Made by a program: the position numbers and the translations under genes. Shown here piece after piece: positions 1-9,700 of a stretch of DNA of 64,000 nt (position 1 is the first letter of the stretch; every line of letters starts with the position of its first letter). The DNA comes from Thereva unica (taxonomy: Eukaryota; Arthropoda; Insecta; Diptera; Therevidae). The notes under the pieces are model-generated. The model made no database searches and had not been told where the DNA came from. It saw only the letters and a program-made list of their open reading frames with translations. Location of the stretch: positions 4,194,001 to 4,258,000 of the forward strand of contig OX465281.1 of the NCBI GenBank assembly GCA_949987705.1, in the 5' to 3' direction.

Positions 1-410
1 ACGTGAGATTAGGTGGGAGGGAGGGGTCCAGAGATATCTCACCAAGAGGGAGTTTACGTATCACCCTGTATTTTTGTAACCCTACCACCTATTTCCATGA
101 CCTTTCTAAAAAAGTTAAAATCAAGGCTCCAACCAACCAGGTTCCCAAGTTATGTCATTTTTTTCAGTAAATTTTCAACTTCAACCACCTTTTTCTCCAA
201 CAAATAAGCTTGGACAATTTCCTATGAATCATGTAAGTGAATTATTAATGCTTAAATTGACTGTATTTCGTACTTTTTTAGTAACTTTGCACCTGAGCTT
301 GTGCCGAAAAGTATCAAATAACCCAACTTTAACATTAAAATTGCCCATACATAACTTCTAAAGAAACGACTACTACTTTTCACAACAATACTGCAAAACA
401 CACATTTTAC
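1..410. other. Intron or intergenic DNA left of gene A
   Basis: I see no coding signal here. Short open frames on the plus strand look random. The first 60 bases (GTGAGATT and GGAGGGAGGGG motifs) resemble the ends of the element at 42840-44062, so this may be the edge of a related transposon. The 3' exons of gene A (second linker cassette and fingers) must lie to the left, outside the window. Confidence 0.3.
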
Positions 411-1506
411 CTCAATCTTCTCGTTTCTTATTCTGGTCTCCTCGCAAGAAATTCCTAAATAAATAAGATTTATTCATGTTAATCAAAAAACTCAATGAAT
501 TACCGCTGTTGTCTATTAGGCCACCACTTTGGGGTTCTTCCTTGACTACTTCTTTACTTTTAGCTTCAGCTTTACCTAGTTTTGACTTAAAAGTTGTGAT
601 CAATAACGCTCTTCGTTTTAATTAATCTGATCTTACTTGCACGTTAGAAGGGATGCAGAATGCTGCGGATGAAAAGTTACTTTGGGAATCAGCTCCGTCC
701 TCATTTTTAACCAATCTACTTTTCAGTAAACTAATGGGCACGTCATCCTCAGATTCGTTGGGCTTTGCATCAATGCTCGTAGGATGACGATCTATACAGA
801 ATAAAATGCCATCAAGTTCCTCGATGTTCCCCTGATTCAAACACAATTTCAATATCAAAGCTTTTGGCTTGCCTAGGATAATCTTACCTTGGGGTGATCC
901 AGATTAGATTCAAGTTTTTCAGTTTCTATGATTTCAGCACCTTTCCCATAAACAATTGATGTGCTCTCGGATGTGAGTGGTTCTTTCTGTAGAGATCTTT
1001 TAATATTCATGAAATATCTTTATTATTTGTCCTCACCTTCACAATATCCAGCGAATAGAGTTTTCTTCCCGTTGAGTTTATGCTTGGCTGACAATGAAAG
1101 GAGTCGCCGCGGTAAGGAGTTGAGTCGTGGCTAAAATCTTCAGACCCTGCCTGTAAATCAATATAAACCAGAGCTCTTACGGATATGTTTTGGGTGTCTC
1201 TATTACATAATTTAAATAAATAACATAACACTTAAGGCCCCATAGACGGTCAAATTGGACGTACATCGAAGTGTGGATGTATAACCAAAACTGACGATTG
1301 TGAGCCTTGATAAAAATCTAGATGTACAACCAATTTGACCGTGTATGGGGGCCCTAAGTCTTTATTGGGAAACCATAGATCAAGATAGACAGACTTATAT
1401 GAGCATTTTAAAGGAGTGATTGTCTGGGGCAGAATAGTTTACAAGAATGTCAAAAGTTGCCTTACCTCAATCTTCTTTGTTACTGCAATTTCCCCACGAG
1501 GAGTTC
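411..1506 (-). CDS. First linker cassette of gene A (e2 to e7)
   Basis: Six small exons encode an acidic, low-complexity linker. Exon e2 here is 41 nt (44 in most units) and ends in KKIE. Exon e3 carries the conserved core FHCQPSINSTG then LDIVK. Exon e4 has SESTSIV and ends LDHPK. Exon e5 is 65 codons with EELDGILFCIDR and EDDVPISLLK. Exon e6 has VVKEEP, which fits the SUMO-site pattern psi-K-x-E. No known domain is recognisable. An older MITE sits in the intron between e2 and e3. Confidence 0.65.
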
Positions 1507-1841
1507 CTAAATAAATAAAACTATCCATGATATTCAAAACATAAACTCATTCAGTTACCTTTGCAACCATTGTATCTTCCTTCTGCTACTAAGTTTCTCA
1601 AGGCCTCCCTCAAGATTAGATCGGACTTCTCAGCCAGTTTCATGAAGGAATGAAACGTTTTCATAGCATTAGCACAAACTGAACAGAGGCTTTGCGGCAG
1701 ACTGTCACCTTCGCGGGCATTTAAAGTTGTGCACTTATTTAAGAAATCCAAGAACGACAGGTTTGAGGAGTCTTCGATTTTGGAACTTAAGGAGGTGCAC
1801 TTTGCAGCATGTTCAACGCAAATCCGGCACAGAGTGTCCAT
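411..1841 (-). CDS. Gene A: ZAD zinc-finger protein, 5' part only
   Basis: This is a likely nuclear transcription factor of the insect ZAD-C2H2 class. ZAD is a dimerisation domain and the fingers bind DNA. The exons read right to left as 1559-1841 (ZAD), 1466-1506 (e2), 1037-1150 (e3), 888-986 (e4), 637-831 (e5), 504-585 (e6) and 411-454 (e7), each with AG and GT at its edges and with phases that join in frame. The start is the ATG at 1841, giving MDTLCRIC. The second cassette and the finger exons are not in the window. Sequence and promoter are closest to gene B. Whether fingers follow is inferred from the other units. Confidence 0.7.
1235..1355. repeat. MITE with AGGGCCCC-type inverted ends
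   Basis: About 120 bp bounded by inverted repeats of roughly 25 bp. The left end reads AGGCCCCATAGACGGTCAAA and the right end is its near-complement (TTTGACCGTGTATGGGG). It lies in the e2-e3 intron of gene A. The same end sequences bound the 19224-19562 element, so this is a repeat family. Confidence 0.75.
1559..1841 (-). CDS. ZAD exon of gene A
   Basis: The exon encodes about 94 residues and ends in phase 1. The zinc-coordinating pairs of a ZAD are visible: CRIC near residues 5-8 and CSVC in the second half, followed by a helix-rich stretch (MKTFHSFMKLAEKSD). The donor is AG|GTAACT. The bases before the ATG (a T-run then TAG) could also serve as a splice acceptor, so an upstream non-coding exon is possible. 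The track of homology to the gene B ZAD is near-complete. Confidence 0.85.
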
Positions 1842-1995
1842 TTCTAAAAAAATCACGATCAGCTGAGATTGTTCTCAAATATTTACATCACAATCCAATT
1901 CATACCGAGTTTTGCATAAAATGTTAAAAGTAGTTCACAGTCGACTGTAGAACCCTACAGGACTCCAAAGTGACAATTCGGTCCTGCACACGGAA
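1842..1995 (-). promoter_or_regulatory. Upstream region of gene A (promoter class 2)
   Basis: This block upstream of the ZAD start is shared almost base for base with gene B (15989-16165), including CACAGTCGACTGTAG and GTGACAATTCGGTCCTGCA. It has no similarity to the block found upstream of genes C to H. Conservation next to the start suggests promoter or 5'UTR function, but recent duplication would look the same. Confidence 0.45.
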
Positions 1996-2098
1996 TAAAA
2001 AACAAGGTAATGTAAAAGAGACTGACAAGCTGCTGACAGAATTTAGCTCAAACGCGGTGCGGATGACAGATAGAGTAAAGTGTGTGTATTGCAATGCG

Positions 2099-3526
2099 AC
2101 AAGACCCTCTCAACTACAGGCCTTGGTGTAAATTTTTGCATATGTGTGACGTAGTCTGAAAGAACTGTCAGATTTGTATGAAAAGTGCGCGTATTGGAGC
2201 GGTTTTTATATCTCCCGAAAGATATTTTACAATAATTGCGTTAAATTAAAATAATTTAAAAGTGTAATAATTGTGATAAATAGTGGTAAGTTTTTATAGC
2301 AAAGTTATAAAGAAAAAAAGTAGGGAAAATTCTTGGTGTTAAGTTAAAAATTATATTGTTGTGCAGTGTAGTTAAAATAATTTGTGGTGCATTATTTATA
2401 TTAATTTCTAATAATAAAATAATTATTAGAAAAAGAAATTAAATAGGGAAGTGATTGATTAAATTGTGCGTTTGCGGTAAAACGCCTTTACCATAAGCCA
2501 AAATTAATTTTTACAGATTGTAATAAAAAATTTTGAGGTTATGGTGAAGGCGCCAAATTGATTAAAATGGAATTTCGTCGGTTTCCATATGAAATTTTTT
2601 GAAGTTTAGATAAATATATGTAATAATGAATCAATTTAATAATAGGTGGAAATAATTAAAACAAAAAGTGCAAAAACTAAATATAGAAATAAAAATAAGT
2701 GTCGTTTGTAAAATATTAAAAAAAATTGCAAAAACAACAGCGATCAAAGAAGAAGTACAACTGAACGATATAGGAATATATATAGTAGGTAAGTAAAACT
2801 AATAAACTTTTATATACCCTAAGTAGTTCGAGAAATTTTATTGTTTTTGTTTTTTCTATTATGCCTCGTCATTGTTGCGTACCTGGATGCAGGTCCAATT
2901 ACGATAAAAAGAAAAATGAGGAGAATTCCGAAAAAGTTTCTACTTTTTCTTTTCCGAAAGAAGATGCCGCTAAAAATGAGTGGTTAAAGGCAATTCCACG
3001 AAAACATTGGCAGCCAACAAAGTATTCTTCTGTTTGCATTCTGCATTTTCGTGATAGTGACCTTTTTAAAACCACTATTGGCCCAAAGCCAAAACAAAAG
3101 TGAGTTAAAGAATTGCTAACAATAATGTGGCTCCTAAAATCCAACCCCTCGTCCTCGTCGTAGGAGCTGGAAACGCAATAAGCGGCAAACGGGGCGCTGG
3201 TGAAAGAAAAATACCACACTTTTTATAAAAAAAAATACTTAAAATGTATTTACACCTTTTTTTTTAATAATTTACATATTTTTATGTATTTCTAAATTAT
3301 TTAATAAATAAATCCATCAGTGGTTTTTTTTAAATAAATTTAGCATAATTCATTCAACTGAAAGCGAAAAAACTTCAAATAAAAATGTTGTTATGGTAAT
3401 TATTCCATCCATAATGTCAAAATCCGACCACTTGCCTACTTTGCTCAACAAAATTTCAGACTAAGTTGCGCTTAGTTGTGTTAGTGTCAAGTTTTACAGC
3501 AAGGCCTGTAGTTGAGAGGGTCTTGT
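2099..3526 (+). mobile_element. P-like DNA transposon, non-autonomous, with THAP exon
   Basis: The ends are perfect 27-bp terminal inverted repeats: ACAAGACCCTCTCAACTACA at 2099 onward and its complement ending at 3526. The interior is strongly AT-rich and holds one recognisable coding exon, a THAP domain, with no transposase catalytic region. An 8-bp target duplication typical of P elements is not obvious. The paralogous site near 16445-16470 upstream of gene B lacks the element, so it inserted after the A/B duplication. Confidence 0.75.
2861..3101 (+). CDS. THAP-domain exon inside the P-like element
   Basis: About 80 residues forming a complete THAP zinc-binding fold: MPRHCCVPGC at the N terminus (C-x4-C), FSFPKE, a conserved tryptophan in NEWLKAI, and the closing C-x2-H in SVCILHF. 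THAP is the site-specific DNA-binding domain of P-element transposases and of host THAP proteins. A splice donor (AAAA|GTGAGT) follows directly, so this is a first coding exon whose partners were deleted. No downstream transposase exon is visible before the right inverted repeat. Confidence 0.8.
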
Positions 3527-3965
3527 ATCAAGGAATGGAGTAGGTGTGTACAAATTGCATTAAAAAAACATGCTAAAAGACATTTATGAATGCATTGAAA
3601 GCTACTCCAAAGTAAATAAACCCTCCAAGGCCATTGAACTGGTGGACAAGCCAAGCAAAAAGGTCATCGCTTTACTTTCTACATCTCGTTCAAATGAAAT
3701 AGTTTCTAAGTAAAGTCTAGAGACTTTTTTCGTTAATTCGTTCTTTTTGAATAATCCGTTATGTCAAATGCACGTCTCGTTGCAAGTTTCAGAAGCAACA
3801 TTAGAAGAAAGAAGTAAAAGTCATAGGGAGTATATCGCCAGACCGACCAAGACTAAAATGGAATTCTTTAAAGCAAAACGACGATACGCAGATCGAATGT
3901 TAATTATAATAGACTAAAACCTTCTAACGCAGAGATGCACTTCTCAGCTGGGCCTGCTTAAGTTC

Positions 3966-4900
3966 AGTAACTAAATACGGTGTTCATATGATGGAAGAAC
4001 TAATGGGTCTTCCCAAGGAAGATGACTCAGTGAGAATCGAACAAACCTTCGCTGAACCGATTCAATTTTTCCAACGTGCGAGGAGTATTGAGGAGACCAA
4101 ACCTGGGACGCACATTCAAGTAATGGTCTGACTAAAGAAATATATAGATGTTTAGTGATCAACTTGGACCACCTTTTAATAAAACCCAGGACTAAACTAC
4201 CCTTGGAGGAAATATAGTTAGTGAGCGGAAAAATCCAGCTTACTATCAAATCGAATCCCAAGATCTTTAACAAAATTTACACGAGGGACACCCCCTATTA
4301 AAGAAAGATGTAGTTATAAATTAAAGGACTGCGTCTCCTACTAAAAGTCATGAATTCGCATTTACTAATATTTAGAACCAGGGGCCAGTTCGCGCAATTC
4401 GACGTCGACTGAAAACGACACTGTCGCTTGCTATGGTTAACTATGGGAATTTTTGAACGTTGAAAACTTAAGCTAGTGGTTATGTTGTAGTTTACCACGG
4501 AGTTTTTGAGCGACAAAAGTTTACCACAGTTACCCATTGTAAGGTTTTAGAACGCCCTTCGTGTCGTTTTCAGTTGACGTCGAATTGCGTGAACTGGCCC
4601 AGGTTGTTGCTAACACACCAAGAGTGAAAGGTGTCAAGGTCGGCTTGCAAAAGTTTGCAATCCTCAACACTCTTGATATGACAGTACAATTAGATGTCGA
4701 CAGCGTAAACCAAGATTCTACAATGTCTTAGCAAGTGGCTAATGTCATCAATTGATAGAATAAAGAGTAGATGACCAAGATGACTGCTTTGAGGAACACC
4801 GGATGACGCCTCTATTGTTGCAGATTTGGCTCCACGAAAAAGAACTTGGTAGGTCCTGTCAGCTAAGTAAGACTGGAACCATACTACACCTTTTCCAATT
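3966..4900 (-). mobile_element. LINE remnant (jockey-like RT C terminus)
   Basis: On the minus strand the frame at 3971-4273 reads as the end of a non-LTR reverse transcriptase: SLVRPLLECASQVWSPQY then KIESVQRRFVRF, the usual thumb region after the catalytic core. Upstream frames contain ILNISKCEFMTFSRR. It is interrupted by stops and by the MITE at 4379-4601. A second copy of the same family is at 38040-39380. Confidence 0.7.
4379..4601. repeat. MITE nested in a LINE
   Basis: The ends are inverted: GGGGCCAGTTCGCGCAATTC at the left and GAATTGCGTGAACTGGCCC at the right, with more inverted sequence inside (GACGTCGACTGAAAACGACA and complement). The homologous LINE copy near 39225-39255 runs through this point without the insert, giving the empty site. 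The same family occurs at 39783-40227, and a one-sided piece near 21225-21300. Confidence 0.75.
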
Positions 4901-5730
4901 GTAATTCAGAAAGCGTCAATTGTAATTCAGAAAGTATCAATTGTAATTCAGAAAAATTCAACATTCATCCAATTGCAGCAATTTCTGCAGCTGGAATATT
5001 ATGTATGGAACGCAGAAGATCTTATTTTTTTCACAGTTTGCCTAAACATTCGCTTTATATCGCTTGCACGAAAAATGTTATAAACTGGGAGACTTTTAGA
5101 GATTGCGTCAGATAACACAACTTAGCATTGAAACAGTAATAATCGGACGATGTCATGCACGATGGTGTCGCAACACTAATAAGGCCTGTCCCACTATATG
5201 GTTCGGAAGTGTGGACATTGAAAAACGCAGACGAAGCATTGGTAGGAAGATTCGAAAGGAAAATCCTTCGTTCGATCTACAAAGGAATACAGGCTAATGG
5301 CGTTTGGAGAAGAAGATACAACTCCGAATTGTATGAAATCAGTAAGATTCCAAACGATCAAAATAAACGATGGATTGGTCATGTCCAACGAGGTGGGGAA
5401 CCAGGAAAACGGAGACCAGATCGTCAAAGAAAAGATACATACGCGGAAGGCTTGAGACAGTTGAATATAATAAACTGGAAAAGTCGGGCCAGGGATCGAG
5501 AATCATGGAAGCGAATGCTGGAGGAAGCCAAGGTCAACAATAGGCTGTGGAGCTCCTGATGATGATGATCATGCATAATGATGAGGAGGATATTAATTAT
5601 GTAATGAAAGAAATTATTTGGTCAATTTACTGCATCACTGAGATGAATATTGAAATTTTCTGAATTACAATTGATATTTTCTGAAATACAATTGACTAAT
5701 CTGAATTACAATTGGAAAAGGTGTAGAAGG
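4900..5730 (+). mobile_element. LINE 3' fragment between inverted repeat arms
   Basis: The open frame 5155-5559 encodes the C-terminal region seen after the RT domain in RTE/CR1-type LINEs: PLYGSEVWTLKNADEA, FERKILRSIYKG, KRWIGHVQRGG, a GKRRPDRQRK stretch and the terminal ESWKRMLEEA. The fragment is enclosed by arms built from three tandem copies of AATTGTAATTCAGAAA (4907-4955) and an inverted set at 5660-5720. The arms suggest insertion into a palindromic repeat. Confidence 0.6.
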
Positions 5731-5974
5731 GCTTGCGGAATACCTAATTTTCTTAGCCTGAGATTTACAATGGAGTGCGAGAGCTTGTCAAACGCCTTAC
5801 TAAAATCAGTGTAAATACAATTAGTTTGGTAGCCGGAACCGCCACTCCCTTTTTGTTTTAGCACCCTTCTCTGTTTGATGTTTTACGATCTTATATGTCT
5901 GCATGTCTCAGCTGAGCCACTGAGCAATGGTAAATGTTTCTCAGCCCAGCTGAGATGTGCACCTTCTGTCTTAG

Positions 5975-6130
5975 AAGATTAACTCTATTCTTCTTCTTCT
6001 TTAACGGCTCTACAACCGGGATCCGAACCTAGCCTCTCGCAACTGTTCTCTCCGCCGGTCCCGATTCTGAGGCGATGTCATCCAGTTTGGCATCGCTAAG
6101 CTCTGATCGTCCTGGTCTACGCCATAATCA
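5975..6130 (-). mobile_element. LINE 3' end fragment
   Basis: A short piece starting with a CTTCTTCTTCTTTAACGGC stretch and continuing with CCTCTCGCAACT and CCGGTCCCGATTCT. The same sequence begins the minus-strand LINE at 52470, so this is a 5'-truncated copy of that family, oriented minus. No coding frame remains. Confidence 0.55.
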
Positions 6131-6323
6131 AACAAAATGGCTTAATTCGGTGGTAAATAGAAATTTCGATCGGAAATCTGAAATGTTCTGTGTAGCCCAT
6201 CGAGACATTTCTAATTTCTGAAATTCTCGTATCGAGGGTTTCGATTCCTTGGTGATACCGTGGCAATCTCGTATGAAACTGTTGCTGGAGACAAATTCTA
6301 CGAAATAATATTGTGATGTGATA

Positions 6324-6534
6324 TTTATTGATTGGTTGAATTAGGCAATCTATCTAGAGATAAGCTTAACTATGCAATAATATGTATTTTATACAATGGA
6401 CATTTTCCTATAAAAATAGAGTAATTGATTAGTTTAACGAAGAAGGCACTTCAGGTTGTATAACTCAAACTCTCTCGTTCGTCGTATGTACCCAGAAAGC
6501 CCTCGATCCCCAAAAGCTGCCGTTGCCGAATAAT
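6324..6534 (-). other. Probable 3' untranslated exon of gene B
   Basis: The sequence is related to the 3' regions of genes D, F and H. It has an acceptor (TTTCTTTTAG|ATTATT) at its right edge and a polyadenylation signal AATAAA on the minus strand at 6324-6329. A stop codon already closes gene B at 6657, so here the exon is either untranslated or joined by a retained segment. Confidence 0.45.
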
Positions 6535-6656
6535 CTAAAAGAAATTTGCTAGAATATTTTTCATTACACATTGTAGACCTCCCACCTCTGATAGAGAAGA
6601 TTTACGGCACCACTTTGAGGCGAGGACAAATCACCACCGAAGACCGTGGCATTTGA

Positions 6657-6786
6657 CTATTTCGTGACTTCTTCTATGATATCTTTGTTTCCTTTCGAGT
6701 GCAAGATTGGCTCTTCAGTTGTTTCTGTGTCGTCGATGGTGTTACCTATAGGCTTACAATTTTCCAAATGCCGGCTATCCATGAAC
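6657..6786 (-). CDS. Gene B last coding exon: half finger and acidic tail
   Basis: It starts with the second half of a split finger (SRHLENC) and continues into an acidic tail (TTEEPILHSKGN, DIIEEVTK) ending at TAG. Equivalent tails end genes D, F, G and H. The rebuilt finger here has 14 residues between cysteine and histidine, not 12, so it may be degenerate. Confidence 0.65.
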
Positions 6787-9700
6787 CTGCAATCCAAGAA
6801 TATTGATAAGAATGTTGTACCATTGCATCTACATGGCTTACTCGTATTTCGAAGCAAACGACTTTCCACAGTTTTCGCATTTACAAGGTTTTGCATAAGT
6901 GTGCGTTCTCATGTGTCTGCTTAGCGAAAGCCTGCTGAATTCCTTGCCACACTCTTCGCATTTTTCTTTCTTTGCTTCGTGAATTTCCTTATGAAGGCCG
7001 AGGTAATATTTGCTAGTAAACTGTTTACCGCATACTTCGCATTGGGGTTTCGCTTTCGCTTGACAAATGTACGAATGCTTAGTGTAGCTGTAATTCAAGA
7101 ATATTGATGATTACTGAATGGAACAATATTGTGCAAAGCATTTAACGTACGAGGCTTTACAAGCAAAGAGCTCCTCGCATTTTTCACACTTGAACGATTG
7201 CGGATTTTTGTGCCATCCCATGTGGGTTCTTAAAGATTTGCTGGTTTTGAAATCCTTGCCGCACTGATCGCATTTGTATCGAATTCCCTTGTGACTTTCC
7301 ATATGAGCATTGAGGTGTGATTTTTTACGATATTGTTTACCGCATATTTCGCATGCAACTTTCATGCCAGGTAAGAAAACTCGTTTTTCTGGCTCACTAT
7401 TAACAGGGGACTGAGGCTTCAATTGCGGCTGTTTATCTGCCAGTTTACAAATTTTCTTATGCTTCTCGTAGCTGTAATGCAAGGACATTGATAATGGATA
7501 TAACGGATGGTTATAACGATTTACCTGGGTTTCCTGGCAAGCGCCTTGCCACAGTATTCACACTTAAACGGTCTTGGATTTTTGTGCCATCTAATGTGTC
7601 TCCCAAAACTTATCTTGTTCTTAAATTCCTTGCCGCATTGATCGCATTTTCTTGTAACTCCCTTATGAATTTCCATGTGCATATCAAGGGTCGTTTTCGT
7701 AGTATACTTTTTCCCGCATATTTCGCATTCCACTTTTGTTATGTTCAATGGTTCACCTGGACGTCTGCAATATTCCCTGTGTTTAGAGTAGCTGCAATGC
7801 AAGAATATTCATAATTACAAAGGAAGAATGTTTTGGATAACAAGACTCGTTAGTACTTACTAACTAGAAAGCGACTTCCCACAGACTTCACAATTGAACC
7901 GTTTTGGATCATCGTGCAATTTCATGTGTCGCTTTAGATTGGACCCGTGCTCAAATGTCTTGCCGCATATATTGCATTTTGACACAATCCCCATATGATT
8001 ATTCATATGAATCTCGAGGTAGTCTTTTCTACTAAAAGTTCTACCGCATATTCTGCAATTAGTTTCCGATTTATTCAATTCCGATCTTTTCAATCCCTGC
8101 GGTTTACTGCGACGCTTGCAAATGACATTGTGCTTAATGCAACTGTAACGCAAGAATATTAATGATTACAAATGAATTACGAATGCGCGACGTGTGACTT
8201 ACCGGTCTTTGCGACGAAACGACGCGCCGCAGCTTCCGCACTTAAACGATTTTGCATTCTTGTGCGATCTCATGTGCCTGCGTAGATAATAAATGCTTCG
8301 AAATTCCTTGTCGCAATGATCGCATTTTCTCATTTGACTTTTACAATACTCCATATGTCTAGAGTATCTGAAAAGGCAAGAATATTGATGATTACAATGG
8401 AATAATACGGATGTGGTGGTTTACCCTTGTTTTGTACAAAGTAGCTTTCCACAGTCTTCGCACTTGAACGGGTTAGGATTATCATGCCACCTTTTGTGCC
8501 TTTTTAGAGAATAGATATTTGTAAATTCCTTGCGGCACTGATTGCATTTGTGTCGAATCTCCGTTGTCTCGTTTTTTGTTGTTGATTCTTCGCTAGAAGC
8601 GCCTAATTAAGTAAAATTTATTTATGCTGCTCAGCCAATAAACTCATTGCATCACTTTCAGAATAAGTTGCATCCTTAGTTTCTTCATCTTCAGCCCATC
8701 TTTTTCCCAAAAAACTTATGGGCACGTCATCCTCGGAATCACTAAACTCGGTATAATTGATGGCGGGACGGCGACGATCTTTACGGGATAAAACGCTATC
8801 AGGCTCCTCGATGCTGCACTATGATTACAAGGTATTTAATATCGAAAGCATTTTACTGTTCCTAAAATAATCTTACTTCTGGATTAGATTCGCTTTCATC
8901 GATTTCCGCATCTTCCCCAGCACCAATTGATGCACTTTCGGATACTCGTGGTTCTTCCTTCGGAGATATTTTTAATGTTTGTGATCTTTTTTACTATTTT
9001 ATCCTTACCTTCACAAAATCGAGGATATAAGGTGACGGTTCAGTTGAGTTTTTCCTTGGCTGGCAACGAAATGAGTCTTCCTGCAAATTAATACAGAACA
9101 TTGGTTTAACTAGTTTCGTGACTTTGCTTGTAGCCGGCTGTAAAAATTACAGTTAGGCGCACATAATTGGAAGACATTAGCCAGGAACCGAACGGCATGG
9201 AGAAAGAATTCGTTGCGGCAAACGAACTGTCGTCGGTTTCATCGATTTCAAATCGGCTTTCGATTGCATCGATTGGAACAGCTTGTGGAGTCTTGGAAAC
9301 CGAACACGTGCCATTGAGAATCATCCAACTTCTCCAAGCGTCGTATGATGGCTCAACCAGCAGCGTACGAATTCGAAGTGAGTTATCCGAGGAGTTCCCG
9401 ATTCAAACGAGTGTCCGACAGGGAGTCGTCGCTTCGCCACTTCTCTTCAATGTTGTGATCGACGCGATTATGCGTGAAGCATTCGATGGACGACTCGGAG
9501 TTCGATACGGAAACAACTTCGTAACCGACTTAATGTACGCCGACGATAGCGCCGTCTTCGCCGACACGGACATCTTATACAACATTTCCCGTATCGCCCA
9601 GTTATACGGGTTAAAAATAAATGCGGAAAAGACCAGAGTGCTCACAACGGGAGGACCGAGGGCCGGTGTTCATCTCGATGGAACCCAAAACGAACAGATT

